Below are positions 45,429-53,501 of a stretch of 64,000 bases of DNA, piece after piece. Below the pieces are notes generated by a model, which saw only the letters and a list, made by a program, of their open reading frames with translations, did no database searches and had not been told where the DNA came from. The translations under genes and the position numbers were made by a program. Location of the stretch: positions 404,044-468,043 of the forward strand of contig NZ_MEIY01000001.1 of the NCBI RefSeq assembly GCF_001752365.1, read 5' to 3'. This stretch comes from Marinobacter sp. X15-166B. GTDB lineage: Bacteria; Pseudomonadota; Gammaproteobacteria; Pseudomonadales; Oleiphilaceae. How positions within the stretch are numbered: the first letter of the stretch is position 1; each line of letters starts with the position of its first letter.

Positions 45429-46733
45429 CTACCAGGGCCCCACCACGAATCCCATTTTTTCGGGCAGCCAGAGTGCAATCGCGGGCACCAACATAACCAG
45501 TAGCAGGCTCACCGCCATGGCCGCGATAAACACCAGCGCCCAGCCTATGGTGTGTTCCAGACGAATGTTGGCGATGCGGGTGGTAACCATGAGGTTGACC
45601 GCAACCGGTGGTGTGAACTGGCCGATGGCGATGTTCATCGCCAGCAGAATGCCGAACCAGACCGGGTTCCAGCCGAAATGATTCATTAATGGCAACACTA
45701 TGGGGATGATGATCAGGTAGATGGACACCGCATCCAGCAACATGCCGGCGATCAATACCAGCACCATCACCAGTCCCAGCAACACCCAGCCATTGCTGGA
45801 CAAGGATAACAAGGCGTCCGCCAGATGCTGGAAGGTGCCCAGGGTGGTGCCTGCCCAGGCAAAGATACCCGCCATGGCAATAATGACCATCACCACCCCG
45901 GAAGTGACCGCAGCATCGGTGATCAATTCAAACAGGCTGCGGAGGCTGAGGTTGCGGTACACCAGGCAACCAACGATGATGCCATAAGTCACCGCCACCA
46001 CCGCCGCCTCGGTGGGTGTGAACAGGCCCGAGCGCAGCCCGCCCAGAATAATCACCGGCGCGAACAACGCGGGCAAAGCCGCCTTGAAACTGGGCCAGAA
46101 GGGTGGCCGCTCGGCGTGTTGCGGGTCTTCCCAGCGGTGTTTGCGGGCCAGATACAAGGCCGGTACCAGCAGCGACAGGCCTGCCAGAATGCCCGGGAAC
46201 AAGCCTGCGGCGAACAACGCCCGCAGGTCGACCCCGGGTACCACGATGGAATAGAGGATCAGGGCAATCGACGGCGGAATCAGTATCGCGGTCGACGAGG
46301 ACGCCGCAATCAGGGTCGCCGAAAACGGCTGAGGGTAACCCGCCTTACGCATACTGGGCAGCATCACCATGGCCACTGCGGCCGCATCCGCCGGGCCGGA
46401 ACCGCTCATGCCCCCCATGATCAGACACACCAGCACGGCCACCACCGTGAGGCTGCCGTGGCGCGGGCCGATAATCGCCTGGGCAAAACGCACCAGACTG
46501 GCCGCCACCCCGGCCCGCTCAAAAATCAGACCGGTCAGTATAAACAGCGGTATGGCAATCAGCGGGTACTTGGCCACGCTGTTGTAGGTGTTGGTCCCCA
46601 AGGTGGCCAGCATGTCCGGCGACAGCCCCGCAAGAATGCCCACAATGCCACTTAGCCCCAGAGCCACCGCCACCGGCACACCCAGTAACAACGCCAGCAA
46701 AAAACTGCCCACCAGCAGCAGATCAGGACTCAT
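45429..46733 (-). CDS. dctM: TRAP transporter large permease (DctM)
   Basis: A 434-residue membrane protein with about 12 hydrophobic segments. VALGLSGIVGILAGL, MGGMSGSGPADAAAVAMVM and SSSTAILIPPSIALILY are typical DctM motifs. It forms the sodium-driven channel of a tripartite ATP-independent periplasmic transporter. GGAGG lies eight bases before the ATG, which overlaps the end of dctQ by 11 bases. The substrate is probably an organic acid, but it cannot be told from sequence. Confidence 0.9.
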   Translation of the reverse strand: MSPDLLLVGSFLLALLLGVPVAVALGLSGIVGILAGLSPDMLATLGTNTYNSVAKYPLIAIPLFILTGLIFERAGVAASLVRFAQAIIGPRHGSLTVVAVLVCLIMGGMSGSGPADAAAVAMVMLPSMRKAGYPQPFSATLIAASSSTAILIPPSIALILYSIVVPGVDLRALFAAGLFPGILAGLSLLVPALYLARKHRWEDPQHAERPPFWPSFKAALPALFAPVIILGGLRSGLFTPTEAAVVAVTYGIIVGCLVYRNLSLRSLFELITDAAVTSGVVMVIIAMAGIFAWAGTTLGTFQHLADALLSLSSNGWVLLGLVMVLVLIAGMLLDAVSIYLIIIPIVLPLMNHFGWNPVWFGILLAMNIAIGQFTPPVAVNLMVTTRIANIRLEHTIGWALVFIAAMAVSLLLVMLVPAIALWLPEKMGFVVGPW

Positions 46734-47217
46734 GAATCACCTCCGGGTCTGTTTTGCCGCGCAGGCGATCGATCAGATTCTGGGTCAGCCGGATAATGAG
46801 GACGCCGGCCAGTATCGGCAGCCAGATCACGTATATCCAGCTCGGCAGGCCTAACCCGGCGGACAGGGACTCCCACTGGTATTCCTCCCAGGCAAACTTG
46901 CCTCCGTACCAGGCCGTCAATCCGAATACGACAACCCCCGCCAGCCACTGCAACACATACAGCAGGTTACGCAGCGGTTTGGGCAGGTAGTGCTCGACCA
47001 GCTCAATACGGATGTGCTGATTGTGCCGGGCGGCAACGGCTGCACCAGCGAACGTCAGCATCACCAGCAAGAACACGGAAAATTCTTCGGTAAAGGCAAA
47101 CGAGGCATTGGTCGCATAACGCACAATCACATTGCCCAGACTGAACACACAAATGGCAATCAACGACAGGGAAGCCAACCAGGCTTCCGGCCTGAACTTC
47201 GGGGGTCGGGCAGGCAT
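46723..47217 (-). CDS. dctQ: TRAP transporter small permease (DctQ)
   Basis: A 164-residue protein with four hydrophobic segments. VIVRYATNASFAFTEEFSVFLLVML follows the DctQ pattern (an aromatic-rich loop then a W/E-E-E motif), truncated here to its recognisable core, and IRIELVEHYLPKPLRN is the usual R-I-E-L loop. It supports DctM. GGAG precedes the ATG at 47217. Middle gene of dctPQM. Confidence 0.86.
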   Translation of the reverse strand: MPARPPKFRPEAWLASLSLIAICVFSLGNVIVRYATNASFAFTEEFSVFLLVMLTFAGAAVAARHNQHIRIELVEHYLPKPLRNLLYVLQWLAGVVVFGLTAWYGGKFAWEEYQWESLSAGLGLPSWIYVIWLPILAGVLIIRLTQNLIDRLRGKTDPEVIHES

Positions 47218-47279
47218 AACAACTCCGGTTTGAAATACAGCACCCACCGGCCGGCGGTGGGTGCATCAACAGATGGGTG

Positions 47280-48290
47280 TTACCGCTGGCTGTCGGCGAC
47301 GGCTTGTTGCGCCTGCTGCACCAGTTGTTCACCAATACGCTTGGTCCACTTTTCATAGACCGGCTGGGTGGCGTCAACGAAGGCCTGACGCTGCTCGTCC
47401 GTCAGTTCGGTCACCTGCACGCCACGGGCTTTAATGGCCGCCAGGGTGTCGGCCACTTCGGCGCGGGATTTTTTGATTTCCCACTCACCCGCATCGATGG
47501 CGGCCTGTTTCAGCAAGGCCTGATCCTCGGCGCTGAACTGGTTCCATACCCGATTGCTTACCGCAAAAATCAGCGGGTCGGCCATGTAATGCCACAGAGT
47601 CAGGTGTTCCTGACCCACCTGGTCAATGCGTGCCACGTCAAATACCGACAGCGGGTTTTCCTGGCCATCGACCGCGCCGGTGGTCAGCGCCGGTTTGGCA
47701 TCCGCCCAGCTCATTTGGGTCGGGTTGGCCCCCAGAGTGGCGAAGGTGTCCTGGAACAGCGGCGAACCTACCACTCGGATTTTCAGACCCTTGACGTCGT
47801 CCGGCCGGGTCACCGGGTGCTTGGAGTTGGACAGTTCACGGAAACCGTTCTCGCCCCAAGCCAGCGGCGTCACTCCGCGTTTCTCGATGGCGGCGAAAAT
47901 GGCCTCACCCGCCTCACCCTGGGTGATGGCGTCAATGGCGCCATAATCGGGCATCAGGAAAGGCAGTGAAAACAGGTTCAGCTCTGGCACCTGGGGGGAC
48001 CAGTTGATGGTCGAACCCACCGCCATATCGATCAGCCCGGAGCGCATGGCCGAAAACTCCTTGGTCTGGTCACCGGACACCAACTGGGAGTTGCTGTAAA
48101 TTTTCATGTTGATGCGCCCTTCCGAGCGTTCGTGCACCAGCTCAACCCACTTGTCAGCCGCCTGCCCCCAGGGGAACGCCGAGGGCAAAACGGTCGAAAC
48201 TGTGTACTCAGCCTTGTATTGCGCCGTCGCTACCGAGCTGAACAGCAAAGAAGCGGCAGCGGCCGCCAAAAAGGTCCGGCGTGTTAACAT
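47280..48290 (-). CDS. dctP: TRAP transporter substrate-binding protein (DctP)
   Basis: A 336-residue periplasmic binding protein with a signal peptide (cleavage after VATA) and the DctP fold: LPSAFPWGQAADKWVELV, SEGRINMKIYSNSQL, and PDDVKGLKIRVVGSPLF with the conserved arginine that binds a carboxylate. It delivers ligand to DctQM. First gene of the operon. The ligand is inferred to be a carboxylate only. Confidence 0.9.
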   Translation of the reverse strand: MLTRRTFLAAAAASLLFSSVATAQYKAEYTVSTVLPSAFPWGQAADKWVELVHERSEGRINMKIYSNSQLVSGDQTKEFSAMRSGLIDMAVGSTINWSPQVPELNLFSLPFLMPDYGAIDAITQGEAGEAIFAAIEKRGVTPLAWGENGFRELSNSKHPVTRPDDVKGLKIRVVGSPLFQDTFATLGANPTQMSWADAKPALTTGAVDGQENPLSVFDVARIDQVGQEHLTLWHYMADPLIFAVSNRVWNQFSAEDQALLKQAAIDAGEWEIKKSRAEVADTLAAIKARGVQVTELTDEQRQAFVDATQPVYEKWTKRIGEQLVQQAQQAVADSQR

Positions 48291-48593
48291 ATTCGTGGTT
48301 CCTTTTTATAGGTTTTCAGTGTGAGCGCTACACCATAGCAAATGAGCAGCTGTAAGACGCGATTATAAAAGGGAAACCCCTTTGCGGTCATCTCTCCCGG
48401 AATGTTACCCACAAAACCTGTGGATAACATTGTTGGTAGCGCAAGGACATGTCGCGCAAGGCCACGGGAGACGGGCGCCGGGGGAATATGACCGGAAATT
48501 AACCGCTGTGCAACACCGCCCCGGATCACCGCCGGCCCGGGAACCGGCTATACTGGACCACGGACACAGCGCTGATTGGAGAACATTACCCAC
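48291..48593. other. Divergent intergenic region holding repeat copy 2
   Basis: This 303-base stretch lies between the starts of dctP (minus) and a DUF2897-like gene (plus). It must hold both promoters and is largely occupied by the repeat at 48401-48514. No other gene is supported. Confidence 0.6.
48401..48514 (+). repeat. DnaA-box hairpin repeat, copy 2
   Basis: The 25-bp palindrome at 48404-48428 is identical to copy 1, with the perfect DnaA box at 48419-48427. It is followed by TTGTTGGTAGCGCAAGGACA and, after a GC-rich middle, by the conserved tail ATGACCGGAAATTAACC (48488-48504). GTTG and AGCG of the left part can pair with CGCT and CAAC at the right end (48504-48514), so the distal part can fold on itself. 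Confidence 0.8.
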
Positions 48594-48764
48594 ATGCCCA
48601 CCATTGCATGGATTATTATTCTGGCCGCCATCGGCTTGGTGCTCGGCAGCTTGTTCATGTTGCGGGATACCGCCAACAGCATGCCGCTTTCGGAAGAAAA
48701 GCTCGCCAAGATCCGCCAGCGCCAAGCGGAGTTGGAAGCGCAGGAACAACAGGATAACGACTGA
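48594..48764 (+). CDS. DUF2897-like small membrane protein
   Basis: A 56-residue protein: one membrane helix (about residues 4-24), then a charged helical tail (LSEEKLAKIRQRQAELEAQ). Length and layout match DUF2897 proteins (start MPT-W, helix, short polar tail). An in-frame TTG at 48576 follows a GGAG-containing stretch; the ATG at 48594 fits the family start better. Function unknown. It is bracketed by repeat copies 2 and 3 as a ~360-base unit. Confidence 0.65.
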   Translation: MPTIAWIIILAAIGLVLGSLFMLRDTANSMPLSEEKLAKIRQRQAELEAQEQQDND

Positions 48765-48785
48765 ATGCGGTTGCACCCCGCCCCA

Positions 48786-48915
48786 CAAGTTACCCCCAAA
48801 ACCTGTGGATAACTGTGTTAGCAGCGACAGGACAGGTGGTGTAAAACCGGTTGCAGCGCGGGTTTGCCGCGAATGACCGGATTTTGACCGTCCTTCCCGA
48901 GCGACTCCGCCTGTC
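48786..48915 (+). repeat. DnaA-box hairpin repeat, copy 3
   Basis: The palindrome at 48789-48813 differs from copy 1 by one base (C for A in the left arm), and the right arm keeps the perfect DnaA box (48804-48812). Then come TTAGCAGCGACAGGACAGG and the tail ATGACCGGATTTTGACCG (48873-48890). GACAGG near 48826 can pair with CCTGTC at 48910-48915. It lies between convergent gene ends. Confidence 0.78.
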
Positions 48916-48921
48916 AGCAGT

Positions 48922-49264
48922 TTAAAGGGTTTGCAACCCGGCCACACGGTACGGCCGGTCAATGGCGGCGCGGAGGTCCCCCATCGAAAACACGCGCACA
49001 AACTCCCCGAAACGCTGCCCTTCAAACCACAGCTGAACCACTGGTAGCGAAAAAAACACCCCGGGTCGCGCACAGGGATGCAGCGGCAGCCTGACAGTCC
49101 ACATAAACCGTCACCAGTTCGGGGAACCCATCCCGGGGCAGTCGCGCCAATTGCGGTTTGATGGCCTGACAAACGCCGCAGTTTGCCCCTCCAAAAAGCA
49201 CCAACACCGCAGCGCTGCATTCCAGCAACGCCACCAGATCCGCTTCTGTGTCCACACTTTTCAT
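48922..49264 (-). pseudogene. Small thioredoxin-fold protein with one frameshift
   Basis: The first frame (49264 to 49022) gives a thioredoxin-like start with LFGGANCGVCQAIKPQL and VTVYVDCQAA. It stops soon after a run of seven A (plus strand, 49050-49056). In the next frame the fold continues as FSLPVVQLWFEGQRFGEFVR, with the expected cis-proline, to TAA near 48922. Removing one base from the run gives a continuous protein of ~114 residues. CGVC is the redox motif. It lies 18 bases downstream of trxC, in one operon. Confidence 0.78.
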
Positions 49265-49282
49265 CGCTTTGCAGCTCTCCGC

Positions 49283-49723
49283 TCAGCAACCCTGTTGGTG
49301 AAGCCACTGATGGATCTGGCTTTGGTTTAGGGCACCGCTCTGGCGTGCCGTTTCACGGCCATTGCGGTACAGAATCAGCGTGGGGATGCTGCGAATGCCA
49401 CTCTGCCCTGCCGGGCCCTGATGTTGCTCGGTATTGAGCTTGGCAAACCGCACCTTGCCGTGCCATTCCCGGGACGCCTGCTCGAACTGCGGCGCCATCA
49501 TTTTACAGGGACCGCACCAGGGCGCCCAAAAATCCACCAGTACCGGGACATCGCTGCGGGAGGTGTGGGCCGCGAAATTCTGCCCGTGCAATTCCAGCAC
49601 CGGCTCGGGCCACAGGGGTTGCTTGCAGGCGCCGCAGTTCCCGCCCGCTGTCAGACGGGCTGCGGGCACCCGGTTTACCTTGTCACAGTGTGGACACACA
49701 ATATGCCGAATCTCGTCGTTCAT
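49283..49723 (-). CDS. trxC: Thioredoxin 2 (TrxC)
   Basis: A 146-residue thioredoxin with the N-terminal zinc-binding extension that defines TrxC: CPHC (10-13) and CGAC (30-33). The redox centre is WCGPC (69-73), followed by the cis-proline in SIPTLILYRNG. It reduces protein disulfides in the cytoplasm, and its zinc module is redox-sensitive. It is the first gene of a two-gene thioredoxin unit. Confidence 0.92.
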   Translation of the reverse strand: MNDEIRHIVCPHCDKVNRVPAARLTAGGNCGACKQPLWPEPVLELHGQNFAAHTSRSDVPVLVDFWAPWCGPCKMMAPQFEQASREWHGKVRFAKLNTEQHQGPAGQSGIRSIPTLILYRNGRETARQSGALNQSQIHQWLHQQGC

Positions 49724-49748
49724 CGATTCACCTCAACAGCCGGTTGCG

Positions 49749-50132
49749 TTACAACCCGGACAGCTCTTCCTGCAGGTCGTTTTTCAGTTCGTGGGGTTCA
49801 GTGATCCACAGTTCGTTGTCCTGTCCCGGAAACACGCCGACGGCGATGCCGTCTCTGGTCAGACCCGGGACCCATTTCCGGAAGAAATCAGGTACCGGAA
49901 TGCTTTTCGGGGAAAGCTCCTCCGAGCCCCCGGCGTAGGCGGCGGCAAATGCTGACGCCGGCCAGACGGGCAGGTAGGCCACACCATCCTCTGCGGATTC
50001 AATTTTCAGGAACCGGCTCTCGGCATTCACCAGAATCCAGATTTCCCGCTCTTCCAGAACTTGACTGAGGAAATAGTCATACCGCTCCTCACCATCCAGC
50101 TCCAGTACTCTTGCTAAGGATTCGCTGTTCAT
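49749..50132 (-). CDS. DUF2750-like protein
   Basis: A 127-residue cytoplasmic protein: RYDYFLSQVLEEREIWILVN near the start, VAYLPVWPASAFAAAYA in the middle and DNELWITEPHELKNDL near the end. This layout matches DUF2750, small proteins of unknown function. The start at 50132 is the family-like ATG; an open extension to 50198 has no support. It lies 25 bases upstream of trxC on the same strand. Confidence 0.72.
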   Translation of the reverse strand: MNSESLARVLELDGEERYDYFLSQVLEEREIWILVNAESRFLKIESAEDGVAYLPVWPASAFAAAYAGGSEELSPKSIPVPDFFRKWVPGLTRDGIAVGVFPGQDNELWITEPHELKNDLQEELSGL

Positions 50133-50380
50133 AAGCTGACTCTTTGCTTGCGGTTGTAGACCGACAGACATTGGGGGTGTATTTGGTTGTACCTGCATTC
50201 TACGCTGGAATGCTGAACCAGTTTGCCCGCCATGTCACGGAACAATATCAGCGGATGCCGCAGTAGCGGTTACCACAGCGGGGCAGCAATGAATCGCAAC
50301 CGGGAAAAGGGCAAATCCCCGGGTCGCGCAGCGTCCCTGAACTACACTTAATGGTGACCGGCCCACAGGAGACCCACAGC

Positions 50381-50947
50381 ATGCGCCAACATCACCCCTT
50401 ACCCCGTATTGTGCTTACCACCTGCCTGACGTTGTTATTGGCCCTGCCGGCGGCGGCATCGCTGATCGGTGATGAAGTAGAGATTCAGTGGTACTTTCCC
50501 GATCAGGCCAGTCCGGTCCCGCCCCACTTCGGGCCATTTACCGTGGAAGCCGGACCCGCCGACGCGCAGCTGGAACCCGCCCAGGACATCACCCTGGATG
50601 TGGAAGCCGCCAGCCTGCACATATTTTTTGACCCCGCCAACGGCCCCATTCAGTGGCTGGATGCCGCTTTTAATGGCCCGGTATTTATGGATCTGGACTG
50701 GCTCGGCATGCCGGGCGCGGTGATCAGTGGGGTGGACGTCATGGCGACCGTGACCGGGTTTACCGCAGACAGGGTCACCTTCAGCGATCACAGTGTCGCG
50801 GTTAATTTTGCCAACCTGATCCACACAGGCGGGGAAGTGAACATCGAACTGGTGCACAGCGTACCGGAGCCGGCGACCCTCTGGTTGCTGTCACTGGCGA
50901 TCTGCGCGGTGGTGCTGCGCGCCCGCCACCGGACACCGCCGGACTGA
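50381..50947 (+). CDS. PEP-CTERM sorting-domain protein
   Basis: A 188-residue exported protein. A signal peptide covers about residues 1-29 (cleavage after AAA), the body is beta-rich (VDVMATVTGFTADRVTFSD), and the end is VPEPATLWLLSLAICAVV followed by RARHR. Pro-Glu-Pro, a hydrophobic helix and a basic tail are the PEP-CTERM sorting signal processed by exosortase EpsH/XrtA. No exosortase gene lies in the window. AGGAG precedes the ATG by ten bases. Confidence 0.82.
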   Translation: MRQHHPLPRIVLTTCLTLLLALPAAASLIGDEVEIQWYFPDQASPVPPHFGPFTVEAGPADAQLEPAQDITLDVEAASLHIFFDPANGPIQWLDAAFNGPVFMDLDWLGMPGAVISGVDVMATVTGFTADRVTFSDHSVAVNFANLIHTGGEVNIELVHSVPEPATLWLLSLAICAVVLRARHRTPPD

Positions 50948-51011
50948 TGCCCGTGGACGGGTATCGGCCAGCCCCGGTCCGGCTCCGCTCGCACCCTGAA
51001 GGGGCATTGCC

Positions 51012-51521
51012 GTGGTCCGACACGTCCGGCTCAAACATGGCTCCCGCCTGTTGCTGACCCCCAACCGCTCGCTGAGCTGGCGCGGGAATGTGCGGGTCTG
51101 GCTGGCCCTGAGCAGTCTGTCGCTGGGCATTGCCGTCGCCGCCGCCTGGGCAGGCGCATGGGTGGTACTGCCGTTTGCAGGACTGGAACTGGCGGCGTTG
51201 GGGTACGCCATTTACTATACCGCCCAGCAATGTCAGCTGCAGGAGGTCCTGGATATCTCCACTGAGACACTGCACCTTGAAAAAGGGCGTCGCTACAAAC
51301 AAATGGAATGGGATCTCCCCCGTCAACACACCCGGGTAACCCTGATCGAGCCGCCGCCTCCCTCGGTCACACGCCCCCGGCTTGTACTCATTTACCGCGA
51401 CCTGGAAATATCCTTGGCATCGTTTCTCAATTCCGACGACACCCGGCACTTGCTGGCCACCCTGAGACGTCTGGGGATCCGTATCCATGTGGAGCGGCCG
51501 ACGTCTGCATTCTGGTTCTAG
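51012..51521 (+). CDS. DUF2244 family membrane protein
   Basis: A 169-residue protein. Residues ~10-35 include LTPNRSLSWRGN, typical of DUF2244; two membrane helices (about 31-75) and a soluble C-terminal domain (RPRLVLIYRDLEISLASFLN) follow. DUF2244 genes often accompany cytochrome c oxidase genes, but none are here. GTG start with AAGGGG seven bases upstream. Function unknown. Confidence 0.75.
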   Translation: MVRHVRLKHGSRLLLTPNRSLSWRGNVRVWLALSSLSLGIAVAAAWAGAWVVLPFAGLELAALGYAIYYTAQQCQLQEVLDISTETLHLEKGRRYKQMEWDLPRQHTRVTLIEPPPPSVTRPRLVLIYRDLEISLASFLNSDDTRHLLATLRRLGIRIHVERPTSAFWF

Positions 51522-51563
51522 GCCAGCAACCTGTGCCCCCGCCTATACCGGCGGGGACCATGC

Positions 51564-51680
51564 AAGTTACTCACAAAACCTGTGGATAACCTTGTTGGCA
51601 GCGTAAGGACAGGTGCCCCAAAGCACCATAGGCCGGGCCTGGCCGGCCTGTGGTGCGAAAACAACCAGACCGCCGCTGCC
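51564..51680 (+). repeat. DnaA-box hairpin repeat, copy 4
   Basis: The palindrome at 51567-51591 has one change in the left arm (CTCACA); the perfect DnaA box is at 51582-51590. TTGTTGGCAGCGTAAGGACA follows, then a 14-bp hairpin (51623-51636 with 51643-51656, a single G-T pair, 6-base loop), then CGAAAACAACC. GGCAGCG of the left part pairs with CGCTGCC at 51674-51680, closing the whole distal half as one long stem. Confidence 0.82.
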
Positions 51681-51686
51681 TGCATC

Positions 51687-52616
51687 CTAGGGCTCGGTGG
51701 TCAACACTCTGCCGAGCATGGTGTTGCCTTCGATGGTGGTGCGATTGATCACCCGGCGGATACCGGGTTTGGTTCCGGTGGTGCAGTGCATGGCCCGCCA
51801 GTTGTCCCACAGCACCAGATCGCCCGGCTGCCAGCGGTGAAAGTAATGAAATTCCGGTTTGCGGGTATGGGCAATGAGGCGCTCCAGCAGTTCAATGGAC
51901 TCGTCGTTGGACAACCCGAACTGCTGGGGTGTGACCACCCGGTCGAGGAACTGCTCGACCACCCCGAGAATTTTTCGGCCGCTGACCGGGTGCTTGTACG
52001 CCGCCGGGTAAGCCGCGTCCGGAAAGTCCGGAAAGCCGATGTCGGAAGGCTTCTTAGGGCTGTATGGGCCGGGCCGATAGCCATCAAGATTAACGTAACG
52101 CATATGGCGGCGTTGCATGCTAAAGCTGTAGACCACTTCGATTTTTTCCAGCAAGGCCTGGGTGTCGCTGTCCAGGGCATCGTAGGCTTTGGCCAGATCG
52201 CCAAAGCCGGTGAGCCCATCTTCCTCGGCTACGGTCACCGCGGTTAACACAGCACCATGGTTGGGTTTGCCGGTGTAGTGCAGATCCATATGCCAGTCGA
52301 GGCGGCCGACAATTTCGTCCCCGTTGTAATAGGCGGTGTTGAATTTGTCTTTATCGCCACCGTTCTCCAGCACAAACAACTCCGGATTTTTTTCGGAGGT
52401 GGTCGCTTTCAGCGGGTGCATTTCCAGCGGGCCGAAGACGCGGCTGAAGGCGATCTGGCTTTCCGGGGTGACCTTCTGGCCACGGATCAGGATCACCGCA
52501 TGTTCATACCACAGCGCTTTGAGTTCCGCCGCCAATGCGTCCGGGATCGGTTTGTTGATATCAAAACCGCTGACTTCAACGCCGATATTATCAAGGGGTG
52601 TTACCGTGAGGCTCAT
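51687..52616 (-). CDS. TauD/TfdA family Fe(II)/2-oxoglutarate dioxygenase
   Basis: A 309-residue dioxygenase. The iron site is formed by HMDLHYTGKPN (H-x-D) and the distal histidine in WRAMHCTTG; the 2-oxoglutarate arginine lies in PGIRRVINRTTI. Typical substrates are taurine, aryloxyalkanoates or other small organic acids; which one is unknown. The start at 52616 has AGGAAG. It follows a class II aldolase gene by 10 bases, so the two are surely one operon. Confidence 0.85.
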   Translation of the reverse strand: MSLTVTPLDNIGVEVSGFDINKPIPDALAAELKALWYEHAVILIRGQKVTPESQIAFSRVFGPLEMHPLKATTSEKNPELFVLENGGDKDKFNTAYYNGDEIVGRLDWHMDLHYTGKPNHGAVLTAVTVAEEDGLTGFGDLAKAYDALDSDTQALLEKIEVVYSFSMQRRHMRYVNLDGYRPGPYSPKKPSDIGFPDFPDAAYPAAYKHPVSGRKILGVVEQFLDRVVTPQQFGLSNDESIELLERLIAHTRKPEFHYFHRWQPGDLVLWDNWRAMHCTTGTKPGIRRVINRTTIEGNTMLGRVLTTEP

Positions 52617-52626
52617 GGCTATCTTC

Positions 52627-53397
52627 CTATTCGATGATGCTCGGGTCTTGACGCAGTTCACGGCGGGCCATGGCTTCCCAGCAGAACGGGAAACCGTGCT
52701 CGTCGCTGATACTGACCTGTTGGACTGCCTCGTCGCTCAGTGGCTCGGCACCGCCCATCAACTCAACCTCATAAGCACGCTTGCAGCGCCACTCCAGGGT
52801 GATGGCGCGCAAATGCGCCTGGCGCAGGTCTTTGCCCACCACCAGCGCGCCGTGATTGGCCAGCAGCGCCCACTTGGCGGACCCCAAGGCCTCGACGGCC
52901 GACAGACTGGTTGTTTCGTCCTCGAAGGTGCCCGCGTATTCGTTGTATACCGGCAAGTCAACGCCACAGTGCGCGCCCGTCTGGTCGTAGATCGGCGGGG
53001 TACGCTGCAGGTTCGCCCAGATCCCGCTCCAGTGAGCGTGGTTGTGAATCACCACGTGGACGTCGGGGCGCAGATCGTGCAGTTGCAGATGCAGACCGAT
53101 CGCGGGGGTGATATTCCACTCGCCGTCGAGGATCTTGCCTTCGGCGTCAATGGTCATGATATCGCTGGCAGTGAGTTCATCCCAGGCCAGCTCCCAGGGA
53201 TTGGTCAGAATGGTGCCGTCGCTCTGACGCCAGGTAATGTGGCCGGCGATGTGTTCGTTCCAGCCCTCTCTGAACAACATACGACACATCAGGGCGACCT
53301 GCGCCTTGGCGCTCAGCTCGGGCAGCAGGGGCCGTTTGCCGGGTTGGGGTGCGAAGCGCTCGACCATTGCCTGGTTCAAACCATCGTATCTTTTCAT
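52627..53397 (-). CDS. Class II aldolase/adducin family protein
   Basis: A 256-residue protein of the class II aldolase fold. FREGWNEHIAGHITWR near the start, DVHVVIHNHAHWSG with the zinc-binding His-x-His, and WALLANHGALVVGKDL are conserved. Members cleave sugar phosphates or decarboxylate, but many are uncharacterised. It is co-directional with AraC-type regulator and TauD-like genes, suggesting a small catabolic unit. Confidence 0.85.
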   Translation of the reverse strand: MKRYDGLNQAMVERFAPQPGKRPLLPELSAKAQVALMCRMLFREGWNEHIAGHITWRQSDGTILTNPWELAWDELTASDIMTIDAEGKILDGEWNITPAIGLHLQLHDLRPDVHVVIHNHAHWSGIWANLQRTPPIYDQTGAHCGVDLPVYNEYAGTFEDETTSLSAVEALGSAKWALLANHGALVVGKDLRQAHLRAITLEWRCKRAYEVELMGGAEPLSDEAVQQVSISDEHGFPFCWEAMARRELRQDPSIIE

Positions 53398-53501
53398 TGC
53401 GGTTCTCTCTTATTTACTTTTATTACCTGATAGTAAATGAGCGCGGCCGTCCAGGCATGGCAAATCCGGCCACTTGCATGGCCGATCACGCCAACAAGGG
53501 G

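Noticed and set aside
48405..49307. 300-codon minus-strand open frame over the DUF2897 and thioredoxin region
   Set aside because: It reads through two repeat copies and out of frame through the thioredoxin-like gene; its sequence has no family features.
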